A stretch of 7,380 nucleotides of DNA from an uncultured Flavobacteriales bacterium (GTDB taxonomy: Bacteria > Bacteroidota > Bacteroidia > Flavobacteriales > Crocinitomicaceae), in NCBI GenBank assembly GCA_946886545.1, contig CAMPIU010000146.1, positions 1 through 7,380 on the forward strand. The letters run 5' to 3'. The notes below the pieces were generated by a model, which saw nothing but the letters and a program-made list of their open reading frames with translations, did not search any database and was not told the DNA's origin. Within the stretch, counting starts at the first letter, position 1. Every line of letters begins with the position of its first letter. Made by a program: the position numbers and the translations under genes. Positions 1 through 7,366 of this stretch are shown here, piece after piece.

Positions 1-2289
1 GCCAATCATCAAAACTTAATTTATCATGCATTGGAGTTTTATGATGACAATAGAGACGGCCCCCTCAAAATTTTGAATCTCGTTGATCAAAACGGGATTA
101 TAACAGGTATGACTGCTGAATTGATTTATTTTGACAACAATGTATCTCCGTCCCTTTCAAAATATGCTATTTACGGTTATGTCGGAACGGGGGGAAGTAC
201 AAGCGTTCAACTCCAGCTTTTTGATGGTTACAGTATTACCAATGTTACATTACCTGCAAATACCGTTGGAGGAACTCCTGCTCCGGTTGTGAACTTCTCT
301 TCCAATCCTTTGAACTTATGTAAGAATGACAACCTCATCGATTTAACGAACTACGTCAATTATTACGATCACGGAACTTTCCAGATCAATGGAACTGCAG
401 TTCAGGGAACAACCATCGACGGAACCGTTCTTTCACAAACCTTCACCGGTGGAACAATTATCCTGAATGATGAAATCGATGGGTGTATGATCATCGCATC
501 TGCAACAATGACATTCCCGACATTGGGTAGTGCTTCGGTAGTTTCCACGCCAAGTGCCTGCGGATCAAATACCGGAACCGCTACAGTTACCTTTACTGCC
601 GGAGCTTCTGCTAACTACATGTTGGAATGGTCAACTGGTGAGGCAACGAATTCCATCTCGAATTTAGCTCCCGGACCTTATTTTTACAATGTAACGGATG
701 ATTACAATTGCCATATCACAGGAGTTACTTCAGTTGAGGCAAGTGGAGTGACCATCACGCCAACGATTACGAACGTTTCTTGTAACGGACTAAATAACGG
801 TTCCATCAGTATCAATATTGTTAATCCCAATTCATACCAATTTCTGTGGTCTAACGGATATGGAACACAAACCATCTCGAATTTAGCACCCGGAAATTAT
901 TCCGTAAATGTTTGGGACAACAATGGTTGTCAGGTTTCAGGTTCTTACACCATCACGCAACCGGCACCAATTACAGCAAATTTATTCGGGAACGAACCAA
1001 CTTGCGGAGCTACAGACGGCGGAATTTTTGCCTCAGTATCTGCTACAGCTCCAACTTACGATTGGATCGGTACCGGACAAACCACACAAAACCTTTCAGG
1101 GGTCGGACATGGCTTGTACACCCTAAAAGTGACTGATGGAAGCGGATGTATCAAGCAATTCACACACCAGTTGGATGACCATTTTGCCGTTGATATTAAT
1201 ACAAGTGTTATCAATGCCAATTGTAATCAAAACAACGGTGGAATTGCAGTTAACTTTGTTCAGGACCCGAATGGCGGAACATTGGCATCCTCATGGTCGT
1301 GGTCGAACGGAACAACAACACAGAACAATTTCTCTTTGGCAGCCGGAAGTTATACGATTACAGCCACAAGCGGTTCAGTAAATCAACCTTGTTATACTGA
1401 AAAAACTATCATTGTGGGAACAAAAGCCCCGCTTGCTCAACCCATTTGTTTGGTGACTGTCGACACATTAACTACAACCAACCTGGTAGTTTGGGAACGA
1501 ACCGAAACTTCAGGAATTGATCATTACAACATTTATAGAGAATCCGACCTTGCCGGGAACTATCAATTGATCGATACGGTAATGGCTGGCAGTTTGTCAT
1601 TTTTCAATGATGTTGTTGCCTCACCGATGGACCGTTCATGGCGCTATAAACTATCGGCAGTAAATGCATGTGGTGAAGAAAGTCCTATTTCCACGGAACA
1701 TAAAACCCTGCATTTGAATACCATTCTGAATACCGGAAACGGATCTTTTGATGTTCTATGGGATGATTACGAAGGTTCAGGAAATGTAAACGGCTATGTA
1801 GTATGGAGAAGAACAGATCAGGTAGATTGGATTTCAGTAAGTCCTACAATTGCTCTTGGAACTTCTTTCTACAACGATGTTCCACCGGCGGGGTCAACCG
1901 GGGTGGATTATTACATCGAAATGGTCCTGAATTCGCCTTGTACAGCAGAAAAAGCGCAGGATTTTAATACTACCCGTTCAAATCGTGAACGTGGACAGTT
2001 TGCAGCCGGAGAAGGGGTTGACGGAGCTTCATCGAATGGTATTTCCGAAAACTACCTGAATGAAATCAACATGTACCCGAATCCTACGCAAGGTGCAGTT
2101 ACTTTTGTTCAAAATGGCAATGAAACAATCACTTACCGTGTGACTTCACTTTCAGGAAAAGTCGTAAGCGAACTAACAAGTTCCGAATCCAAAATCGAGA
2201 TCCAATTAAATGAATTCCAATCAGGTATCTACCTGGTAGAGATCAGTTCTGCTAATTCTAAAATCACTAAAAGAATCAGCAAATATTAA
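1..2289 (+). CDS. T9SS-exported multidomain surface protein with SprB-like repeats (5'-truncated by the window)
   Basis: The reading frame is open from base 1 to the TAA at 2287-2289, so the true start lies upstream; the TTG at 31 is just an internal Leu codon. Of 762 visible residues (residue 1 = bases 1-3), 96-175 resemble a degenerate Bacteroidota Ig/PKD-like module. Residues 187-241, 261-314, 335-383 and 408-464 are four SprB-like repeats with the pattern C..N.G...W(S/T)(N/T)G..T..(I)SNLAPG.Y...V.D..GC. Residues 482-572 and about 575-662 are two fibronectin-III-like modules. Residues 689-762 form a type A T9SS sorting domain with YPNP at 692-695, an SGIYLVEI core and a basic end (KITKRISKY). 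The family is exported by Sec and then T9SS, with the tail removed on secretion; an adhesive role is inferred. A signal peptide must lie outside the window. It is a co-linear paralogue of the next gene. No catalytic motif was seen. Export route is confident, exact function unknown. Confidence 0.9.
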   Translation, partial: ANHQNLIYHALEFYDDNRDGPLKILNLVDQNGIITGMTAELIYFDNNVSPSLSKYAIYGYVGTGGSTSVQLQLFDGYSITNVTLPANTVGGTPAPVVNFSSNPLNLCKNDNLIDLTNYVNYYDHGTFQINGTAVQGTTIDGTVLSQTFTGGTIILNDEIDGCMIIASATMTFPTLGSASVVSTPSACGSNTGTATVTFTAGASANYMLEWSTGEATNSISNLAPGPYFYNVTDDYNCHITGVTSVEASGVTITPTITNVSCNGLNNGSISINIVNPNSYQFLWSNGYGTQTISNLAPGNYSVNVWDNNGCQVSGSYTITQPAPITANLFGNEPTCGATDGGIFASVSATAPTYDWIGTGQTTQNLSGVGHGLYTLKVTDGSGCIKQFTHQLDDHFAVDINTSVINANCNQNNGGIAVNFVQDPNGGTLASSWSWSNGTTTQNNFSLAAGSYTITATSGSVNQPCYTEKTIIVGTKAPLAQPICLVTVDTLTTTNLVVWERTETSGIDHYNIYRESDLAGNYQLIDTVMAGSLSFFNDVVASPMDRSWRYKLSAVNACGEESPISTEHKTLHLNTILNTGNGSFDVLWDDYEGSGNVNGYVVWRRTDQVDWISVSPTIALGTSFYNDVPPAGSTGVDYYIEMVLNSPCTAEKAQDFNTTRSNRERGQFAAGEGVDGASSNGISENYLNEINMYPNPTQGAVTFVQNGNETITYRVTSLSGKVVSELTSSESKIEIQLNEFQSGIYLVEISSANSKITKRISKY
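559..1392 (+). repeat. Array of four SprB-like protein repeats in the first surface protein
   Basis: Four units lie at bases 559-723, 781-942, 1003-1149 and 1222-1392, each about 49-57 codons. Every unit starts at a Cys codon, has a central Trp followed by (S/T)-(N/T)-G or a similar turn, and ends at a second Cys, normally in D..GC or D..NC. The first two units carry the intact SNLAPG turn. The third reads NLSGVGHG and the fourth SLAAG, with the last Cys shifted (QPC), so the array is mostly old and diverged. Repeats of this family occur many times in the gliding adhesin SprB; here they probably act as spacer or binding modules. Confidence 0.82.
1444..1716 (+). repeat. First copy of the fibronectin-III-like module shared by both surface proteins
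   Basis: This 91-codon segment aligns without gaps to bases 5034-5306 in the neighbouring gene. By my hand count about 58 of 91 residues are identical. Shared landmarks are ICLVTVD, TNLVVWE, GIDH.NIYRE, RSWRYK, ACG.ES and HKT.HL. The DNA is also close in places, for example the stretch around 1477-1497. The pattern of a conserved early Trp, a central NIYR strand and a late RYK strand suits a fibronectin type III fold. It marks the pair as paralogues. Confidence 0.8.
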
Positions 2290-2310
2290 ACTATATTGAT
2301 TTAGTAAATC

Positions 2311-2340
2311 AAAAGAGTCCGCCGTGGCGGACTCTTTTTT
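2311..2340 (+). terminator. Strong Rho-independent terminator after the first surface-protein gene
   Basis: A perfect inverted repeat pairs 2311-2322 (aaaagagtccgc) with 2327-2338 (gcggactctttt), leaving a cgtg loop; the stem is GC-rich near the loop and runs into six T residues at 2335-2340. It begins 21 bases after the stop codon. The A-tract on the left arm means it could also work on the opposite strand, but no minus-strand gene ends here. It separates the two paralogous genes into different transcripts. Confidence 0.93.
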
Positions 2341-2398
2341 ACCAACTATTTATAGAAAGACCAAAAGCACTCAAAGAGAACTACAAGATACGAGTCTA

Positions 2399-2431
2399 TT
2401 GGTCCCTCAAAACTATATTTGTATACCTTTG
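2399..2431 (+). promoter_or_regulatory. Bacteroidota-type promoter (two overlapping -7 candidates) for the second surface-protein gene
   Basis: Two perfect matches to the Bacteroidota -7 consensus TAnnTTTG occur 10 bases apart: TATATTTG at 2414-2421 and TACCTTTG at 2424-2431. A TTG at 2399-2401 lies 22 bases before the second, within the usual 17-23 base spacing for the -33 element. The first has no obvious TTG at that distance. Using the second, transcription would begin near 2436-2438 and give a leader of about 25 bases before the ATG at 2463. No Shine-Dalgarno sequence is present, which is normal for the phylum. Confidence 0.65.
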
Positions 2432-2462
2432 CTGATTGTTAATTGCTAACACAAAAATACTT

Positions 2463-5400
2463 ATGAAAAAGCTACTTATACTATTAGTTGTTTTCGTTTC
2501 AACCTTTTCCTTTTCCCAAGGTTGGAATTACATTGGAAGTTCAACCGGAATTGCAAACGCCACGGAGGTCGATATTGAAATTACTCCGAATGGAAATTTG
2601 TATGCTGCATATATTGATGGTACAAATTCAAATAAAATCACAGTACGTAAATGGAACGCCGTATCCAGTTCTTGGCAATTAGTCGGTGCAGCAGGAATCG
2701 GGGATGCTAACGTATTCGATTTACAATTGATTGTTCTTGGAGAAACTACCCCTGTCGTTGCAGCAAAGACTTTTTATCAAACAACATACGAATTTTTAGA
2801 GATTTACAAATTCAATGGTTCAACCTGGGCATATCAGCCAATTGGACCCGGTGGTTATAATCAAATTGAACATAATTATGACTATTCCCTTCGCGGGAAT
2901 GCATCGAATGAATTGTTTTTAACGTTTTTCAATGTCGATGATCAATCCACTGGTTACTCTCCTAACAATGCGCTGATCACAGTTAATATGACGGATGAAG
3001 TTGTTTACGGAGGAGCAAGCCCTAACCTTGAACAAACCAGTTTTTCAGGTGAGTTAAGCTCTTATATCGATGGCTCCAATGCTTATGTCATTCATGGCGA
3101 AGCAGATATGTCCGATTATATTCCGTTGGATGTTTCCACTAATGGCGCTGCATATAACGGTTATACCCTTGACAACTCGGATGGGGCTTCTAAAATGCTG
3201 ATTGAGAAAAACAACGGCGCTACTGCTATCAGTTCTGTATGGGCTGTTCCATACTCTACATTTCCTTTAAAATTCCGCTCTTTCAATGGAACAACTTTTG
3301 GAACCCAGACGAATATCAGTACCGGATCAAATGTGGTTGACTTTGATTTCGACACTTATTACAATGACGCATATGTATTCTATAAAACAAGTTCTTGCTT
3401 CTTTAAGAAAGTAACCAATGTTGCTACACCTTCAATCAGTACTATTTCTTCGGGAACTTCATTGGCACCATCCTCTGCCACATCTTTGGAAACAGAGGTT
3501 TACAACAATGTTTATGTCATCGCTTACGTTGACGGCGGTAAGTTCTATGTAAAAGAATACAATCAATTGGCAAATATTGAGGATTACGACCTTTTTGCAA
3601 TGTGCGAATCTTCTGTTTTCAACAACTCTGCAAGTAACTCTGTTTACTGTCTGGACCCAAACTTCAGCCAGCAGGGATTAACAATGACCTGTGTTTCTCA
3701 AAACGTTGGGATCATTCCTAACTCCGCTATCAGCTTATCTGGAGCAGGAACCTTGAGTTTCTCTTTAAATATCAGCAATACAAACGATGTAAGCTCACCA
3801 ACTATTGTTGATCTGCAATTCGAACTATTCGACAATGGAATTTCATGTGGAACACAATTAATCCCGATTACTGTTAATCCGAAACCGGTGATCGCATTTA
3901 CAAACCCGACAAATGCTGTTTGTGAAAATGCCAATCCGATCAACTTAAATAACTGGGCAACCCCAAGCGGAGGAACCTGGGCCGGAACCGGGATCCTGAA
4001 TAACACTTTCTACCCTTCTTATCCAAATGGTTCAAGCATTGTAATGGCTTACACGAAGACCAATCAATATGGCTGTACCAGCGCAAGCACTCTTCCTTTT
4101 ACGATCAATCAAACTCCGGATTTAAACGTTACAACGAATTCTTCGGATTGTAATCTCAATACGGGAAGCGCTTCCGTTACAATTACAAACGGACAATCTC
4201 CCTATTCGATTTATTGGAGTACCGGCTCTACACAATCGAGTGTTTCTGATTTAGCTCCTGGACAATATTTAGTATCTGTAACAGATGTGAATGGATGTCT
4301 TTCTACATCAACTTCAATGATTGGATCTAACGGTTTGACTCAAACAGGAGCTCCTACCGGAGTACTCTGTTATGGTGCGAGCAATGGTGCAATTAATGTA
4401 ACTGTTACCGGAGGTGCCGCTCCCTTGGTTTATTCCTGGTCAAACGGTGCCACAACAGAAGATATCACAGGCTGTGTCGGCGGACCTTATGAATTAACAA
4501 TTACCGATGCATTGGGATGTATTTCAACAGCAACATACCTTGTACAAGAGCCACAACAAATCATGTTGAACCAGATGGTGGTTACTCAACCATCTTGTGC
4601 TGTATCAAACGGCCAGGTTACTGCTTCCTTCAATGGCGGAACAGCCCCATTCAATTATGCATGGTCTGATGTCCAAGGAACAGATTTAGGTGTTAACAAT
4701 GCTACCATTACAAACATCGGAGCGGGAACATACCTTTGCACCATTACAGATGCAAATGGCTGCTCATTCAACTCTGCAGCTTTAGTATCCAATAATTTCG
4801 GTCCTACTTTGGCAATCGATACCATTATTCCATCTTCCTGTTCGAATGACGGACAAATTCAATTGACCGTAATTTCAGGAAATCCAACCGACTATTTGTG
4901 GACGAATGGTGCAACAACACAAAACATTACCAATCTGGCTCCCGGTTCTTATGCTGTTTCAGTAACCGGAGCTTCAGGCTGTATTACCGTCTTAGGCGGA
5001 ACTGTTGAATCAACTTTACCTGATCCGGTTGATATTTGTTTGGTAACCGTTGATTCTACAACCAACACCAACCTGGTGGTTTGGGAAAAACCGATCACAA
5101 CAGGTATCGATCACTTCAATATCTATCGTGAAACGTCCCAAGCAGGTTTATACCAGTTAGTAGGTACCGTAAACTATTCTGATGAGTCTATTTATAACGA
5201 CCTGGTTGCTTCACCGAATGTTCGTTCCTGGAGATACAAGATCTCATCTGTAGATGCTTGCGGAAACGAATCTGAATTAAGTTTAAACCACAAAACGATC
5301 CACTTGGTGATCAGTCACGGTTTAGGAAGTGATATCAATTTGTTCTGGGACAGTTATGAAGGATTCAGCTACCCTAACTTTGTATTGAAAAGACATACGG

Positions 5401-5852
5401 ATGCAGATGGCTGGACAACACTTACAACGATGCCGAACAACTTGTTTACATACACAGATCAGCCAACAACAACAGATGGCTTATATTATGTAGTGACTGT
5501 AGATGCACCTAGCACCTGTTCAAGTACTAAAATGGCACAGGACTTTAACACAACAAGATCAAACCGTGATAACCGCCTTTCTACAGGACAACCGAATTCA
5601 ATCTCCGAATTGCTAAACCAGGTAGTGAATATCTACCCGAATCCGGCAAATAGCGTTCTGAATGTAGAGAATAGTTCCAGTCAATTAATCGAAGCAAGAA
5701 TCCTGGATCAAACAGGCAGACTGATTCTGACTACAACCCTTGTGCCAGGTCAAACTAAAATAGACTGTGGAAAACTTGCAATGGGAGTCTACAACATTGA
5801 ATTACATTCACTCGGCGCTAAAACACTGAAGCGCTTTGTGATAGAAAGATAA
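2463..5852 (+). CDS. T9SS-exported multidomain surface protein: putative beta-propeller, Ig-like, SprB-like repeats, FN3-like, type A sorting domain
   Basis: I start at the ATG at 2463 (1129 residues), not the in-frame TTG at 2436, because it begins directly with a signal peptide: MKK, a Leu/Val/Phe core, then SFSQG, with cleavage probably after Ser18. Residues 36-370 contain recurring beta-hairpin patterns such as LYAAYIDG...ITVRKWN and VYVIAYVDG..YVKEYN, spaced about 50 residues apart, suggesting a propeller. Residues 375-475 are beta-rich, and about 476-550 are an Ig-like module with VCENANPINL and GGTWAGTG. SprB-like repeats lie at 562-612, 636-686, 712-767 and 793-840. Fibronectin-III-like modules lie at 858-948 and 954-1035, and the T9SS sorting domain at 1056-1129 (YPNP at 1058-1061, GVYNIEL, KRFVIER). 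The known route is Sec to periplasm, then T9SS with tail cleavage. A role in adhesion or binding is inferred; no enzyme motif was seen. It has its own promoter and terminator. Confidence 0.93.
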   Translation: MKKLLILLVVFVSTFSFSQGWNYIGSSTGIANATEVDIEITPNGNLYAAYIDGTNSNKITVRKWNAVSSSWQLVGAAGIGDANVFDLQLIVLGETTPVVAAKTFYQTTYEFLEIYKFNGSTWAYQPIGPGGYNQIEHNYDYSLRGNASNELFLTFFNVDDQSTGYSPNNALITVNMTDEVVYGGASPNLEQTSFSGELSSYIDGSNAYVIHGEADMSDYIPLDVSTNGAAYNGYTLDNSDGASKMLIEKNNGATAISSVWAVPYSTFPLKFRSFNGTTFGTQTNISTGSNVVDFDFDTYYNDAYVFYKTSSCFFKKVTNVATPSISTISSGTSLAPSSATSLETEVYNNVYVIAYVDGGKFYVKEYNQLANIEDYDLFAMCESSVFNNSASNSVYCLDPNFSQQGLTMTCVSQNVGIIPNSAISLSGAGTLSFSLNISNTNDVSSPTIVDLQFELFDNGISCGTQLIPITVNPKPVIAFTNPTNAVCENANPINLNNWATPSGGTWAGTGILNNTFYPSYPNGSSIVMAYTKTNQYGCTSASTLPFTINQTPDLNVTTNSSDCNLNTGSASVTITNGQSPYSIYWSTGSTQSSVSDLAPGQYLVSVTDVNGCLSTSTSMIGSNGLTQTGAPTGVLCYGASNGAINVTVTGGAAPLVYSWSNGATTEDITGCVGGPYELTITDALGCISTATYLVQEPQQIMLNQMVVTQPSCAVSNGQVTASFNGGTAPFNYAWSDVQGTDLGVNNATITNIGAGTYLCTITDANGCSFNSAALVSNNFGPTLAIDTIIPSSCSNDGQIQLTVISGNPTDYLWTNGATTQNITNLAPGSYAVSVTGASGCITVLGGTVESTLPDPVDICLVTVDSTTNTNLVVWEKPITTGIDHFNIYRETSQAGLYQLVGTVNYSDESIYNDLVASPNVRSWRYKISSVDACGNESELSLNHKTIHLVISHGLGSDINLFWDSYEGFSYPNFVLKRHTDADGWTTLTTMPNNLFTYTDQPTTTDGLYYVVTVDAPSTCSSTKMAQDFNTTRSNRDNRLSTGQPNSISELLNQVVNIYPNPANSVLNVENSSSQLIEARILDQTGRLILTTTLVPGQTKIDCGKLAMGVYNIELHSLGAKTLKRFVIER
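4146..4982 (+). repeat. Array of four SprB-like protein repeats in the second surface protein
   Basis: Units lie at 4146-4298, 4368-4520, 4596-4763 and 4839-4982. Each begins at or next to a Cys codon, has a central Trp-(S/T) and ends in a GC dipeptide (VTDVNGC, ITDALGC, ITDANGC, VTGASGC). Units 1 and 4 have the intact LAPG turn. Unit 2 replaces it with GCVGG, adding a third Cys. Unit 3 has a longer loop between the Trp strand and the turn (DVQGTDLGVNNATITN). The number and position match the array in the upstream gene, supporting co-linear descent. Confidence 0.82.
5034..5306 (+). repeat. Second copy of the fibronectin-III-like module shared by both surface proteins
   Basis: This is the partner of bases 1444-1716, ungapped over 91 codons. 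It is followed by a second, less conserved fibronectin-like module, then an 11-residue stretch, AQDFNTTRSNR, that is identical in both proteins, a short variable linker, and the T9SS sorting domain. The conserved order suggests a stable C-terminal cassette. Confidence 0.8.
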
Positions 5853-5862
5853 AGAGAACATT

Positions 5863-5889
5863 AAAAGGGAGTTAAAAGCTCCCTTTTTT
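5863..5889 (+). terminator. Rho-independent terminator after the second surface-protein gene
   Basis: Bases 5863-5871 (aaaagggag) pair perfectly with 5879-5887 (ctccctttt) around a seven-base loop, and six T residues at 5884-5889 follow the GC part of the stem. It starts 10 bases after the stop codon and lies well before the phoH2 start, so phoH2 should be transcribed separately. Confidence 0.9.
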
Positions 5890-5908
5890 AATCACAAATC
5901 TTTGTCAA

Positions 5909-5941
5909 TAAGTTTGATTCTTCTTCCGTGTAACAGATTTG
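5909..5941 (+). promoter_or_regulatory. Candidate promoter region for phoH2
   Basis: TAAGTTTG at 5909-5916 is a perfect TAnnTTTG match but has no TTG at the expected -33 distance, since the terminator T-tract lies there. As an alternative, TTTG at 5913-5916 could be the -33 element for CAGATTTG at 5934-5941, with a 17-base spacer and one mismatch in the -7 box. The two readings share the same TTTG. Either gives a 5' leader of roughly 25-55 bases. The sequence alone does not decide between them. Confidence 0.4.
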
Positions 5942-5973
5942 AGAAAGAAGTACTTTAATAGAAATACTTCAGC

Positions 5974-7299
5974 ATGGCTAAAAAGAATAAACTATTCGTA
6001 TTAGATACTTCTGTACTATTACATGACCACGATGCAATCATGAACTTTGAAAGACATGACGTTGCTATTCCAATTACAGTTTTGGAAGAATTGGACAAAT
6101 TCAAGATCGGAAATGACACCAAAAATTTCTCAGCCCGTGAAGTAATTCGTTTCATTGATAGAATATCGGCAAACGGCGGTTTACAACAATGGATTACCCT
6201 GGGGCCAAATCTGGGTGCATTCAAAGTACTTCTTGATTCGCAGCCAAAAGGTGTAGATGCGGAAACAGTTTACGGTGTTGGAAAAAATGATCACAAGATC
6301 ATTAATGCAACACTGGCTGTAAAAGAGCAGGAGCCTAAGAAGGATGTGATTCTTGTTACAAAAGACATCAATTTAAGAATTAAGGCGAAAGCTTTGGGAA
6401 TTCTTGCGGAAGATTATGAAACAGGAAAAGTGCATTCCAACGAACTGGAACAAACATCCAGCTCCACCATTGAAGGAGTTGAATCTGAAACCATCAAACA
6501 ATTGTTCTTAAAAGGAACGATCGATGAAGAAGGAATCCTGGGAAATCACAAAGTCGCAAACGGGTATTACATCCTGAAAAACGGTAAAAGTTCCGGCTTG
6601 GCTTACTTTGATCCGCACACGGATACACTGCAGCGCGTAGAAAAGGAATATACTTCCGGGATCAAACCTAAAAATGCGGAACAGGCATTTGCGATCAATG
6701 CCTTAATGAATAACAACATCAAGCTGGTTGCCTTGCAGGGAGTTGCCGGAACAGGAAAAACCTTACTTGCGTTAGCTGCGGCATTGGAACAGCACAAGCT
6801 TTTCCAGCAAATCATTTTAGCCCGACCGCTTGTACCGTTATCAAACAAAGAAATCGGTTTCCTTCCGGGCGATGCGAAAGACAAGATCGGTCCTTACATG
6901 GAACCGCTTTGGGATAATTTAAAGTTTATCAAATCGCAATTCGGAGAAAATGAAAAGCGTCACAAGCACATCGTAGAGATGGAAGAAAGCGGGCGGATCC
7001 TGATTACTCCTCTTGCATTCATACGTGGTAGAAGTTTATCCAATATTCTCTTTATTGTGGATGAAGCTCAAAACCTGACTCCGCACGAAGTAAAAACGAT
7101 CATTACCCGGGCGGGAGAAGGAACCAAAATTGTCTTCACCGGTGATGTTCACCAGATTGACACTCCTTACCTGGATGAAAACAGTAACGGGCTTGCTTAC
7201 CTGATTGACCGATTAAAAGGTCAGCATCTGTTTGCACATGTTCGTTTGGAAAAAGGAGAGCGTTCTGAATTGGCAAATCTTGCGAATGAACTTTTATAG
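5974..7299 (+). CDS. phoH2: PhoH family protein with N-terminal PIN domain (PhoH2/YlaK type), RNase-helicase-like
   Basis: The 441 residues match the usual length of PIN-PhoH fusions (about 430-450). Residues 1-145 form a PIN domain with the acidic residues expected at the metal site: Asp11 in VLDTS, Glu38/Glu39 in VLEELD, Asp106 in GKNDHK and Asp131 in VTKD. Residues 150-228 are a linker/beta region. Residues 230-441 are the PhoH ATPase: Q237-AFAINAL, Walker A GVAGTGKT at 256-263 (Lys262), Walker B ILFIVDEAQ at 358-366 (Asp363, Glu364), FTGDVHQID at 388-396 and an ERSELA motif with Arg430. In mycobacterial PhoH2 the fusion is an ATP-dependent, sequence-specific RNase/RNA-unwinding enzyme; the same activity here is inferred from intact motifs, acting in the cytoplasm. 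The ATG at 5974 is the natural start because the PIN strand follows at once. No Shine-Dalgarno is seen. There is no visible operon partner. The symbol reflects architecture, not classical E. coli PhoH, which lacks PIN. Confidence 0.95.
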   Translation: MAKKNKLFVLDTSVLLHDHDAIMNFERHDVAIPITVLEELDKFKIGNDTKNFSAREVIRFIDRISANGGLQQWITLGPNLGAFKVLLDSQPKGVDAETVYGVGKNDHKIINATLAVKEQEPKKDVILVTKDINLRIKAKALGILAEDYETGKVHSNELEQTSSSTIEGVESETIKQLFLKGTIDEEGILGNHKVANGYYILKNGKSSGLAYFDPHTDTLQRVEKEYTSGIKPKNAEQAFAINALMNNNIKLVALQGVAGTGKTLLALAAALEQHKLFQQIILARPLVPLSNKEIGFLPGDAKDKIGPYMEPLWDNLKFIKSQFGENEKRHKHIVEMEESGRILITPLAFIRGRSLSNILFIVDEAQNLTPHEVKTIITRAGEGTKIVFTGDVHQIDTPYLDENSNGLAYLIDRLKGQHLFAHVRLEKGERSELANLANELL

Positions 7300-7366
7300 G
7301 TTGAACCCTGAAATGAGCTAATGGAGGAGCCAATATCTCCAAATACTGAATAATCAAATGAATAAC

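Noticed and set aside
31..33. TTG as the start codon of the first gene
   Set aside because: The frame is open through to base 1, the protein would start mid-domain without a signal peptide, and the family needs one for Sec/T9SS export; it is an internal Leu codon of a truncated gene.
559..1392. Regular repeats as a CRISPR-like or DNA-level tandem array
   Set aside because: The periodicity is at protein level (SprB-like units of about 50 residues in one frame); the DNA units are diverged and unevenly spaced.
2436..2462. TTG-initiated nine-residue N-terminal extension on the second surface protein
   Set aside because: It lies at the predicted transcription start, overlaps the promoter region, and would place a hydrophilic stretch before a perfect signal peptide that starts at the ATG at 2463.
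3161..4006. Minus-strand reading frames of 64 and 102 codons inside the second surface-protein gene
   Set aside because: They lie wholly inside a well-supported coding region, show no recognisable domain, and have no promoter or terminator of their own.
7322..7341. Inverted repeat TGGAG...CTCCA as a phoH2 terminator
   Set aside because: The stem is only five pairs with a ten-base loop and no T-tract follows; too weak to call.
5955..7357. Minus-strand reading frames of 89, 93 and 73 codons across phoH2
   Set aside because: They are antisense to a highly conserved protein; composition looks like mirrored coding sequence and no motif is present.
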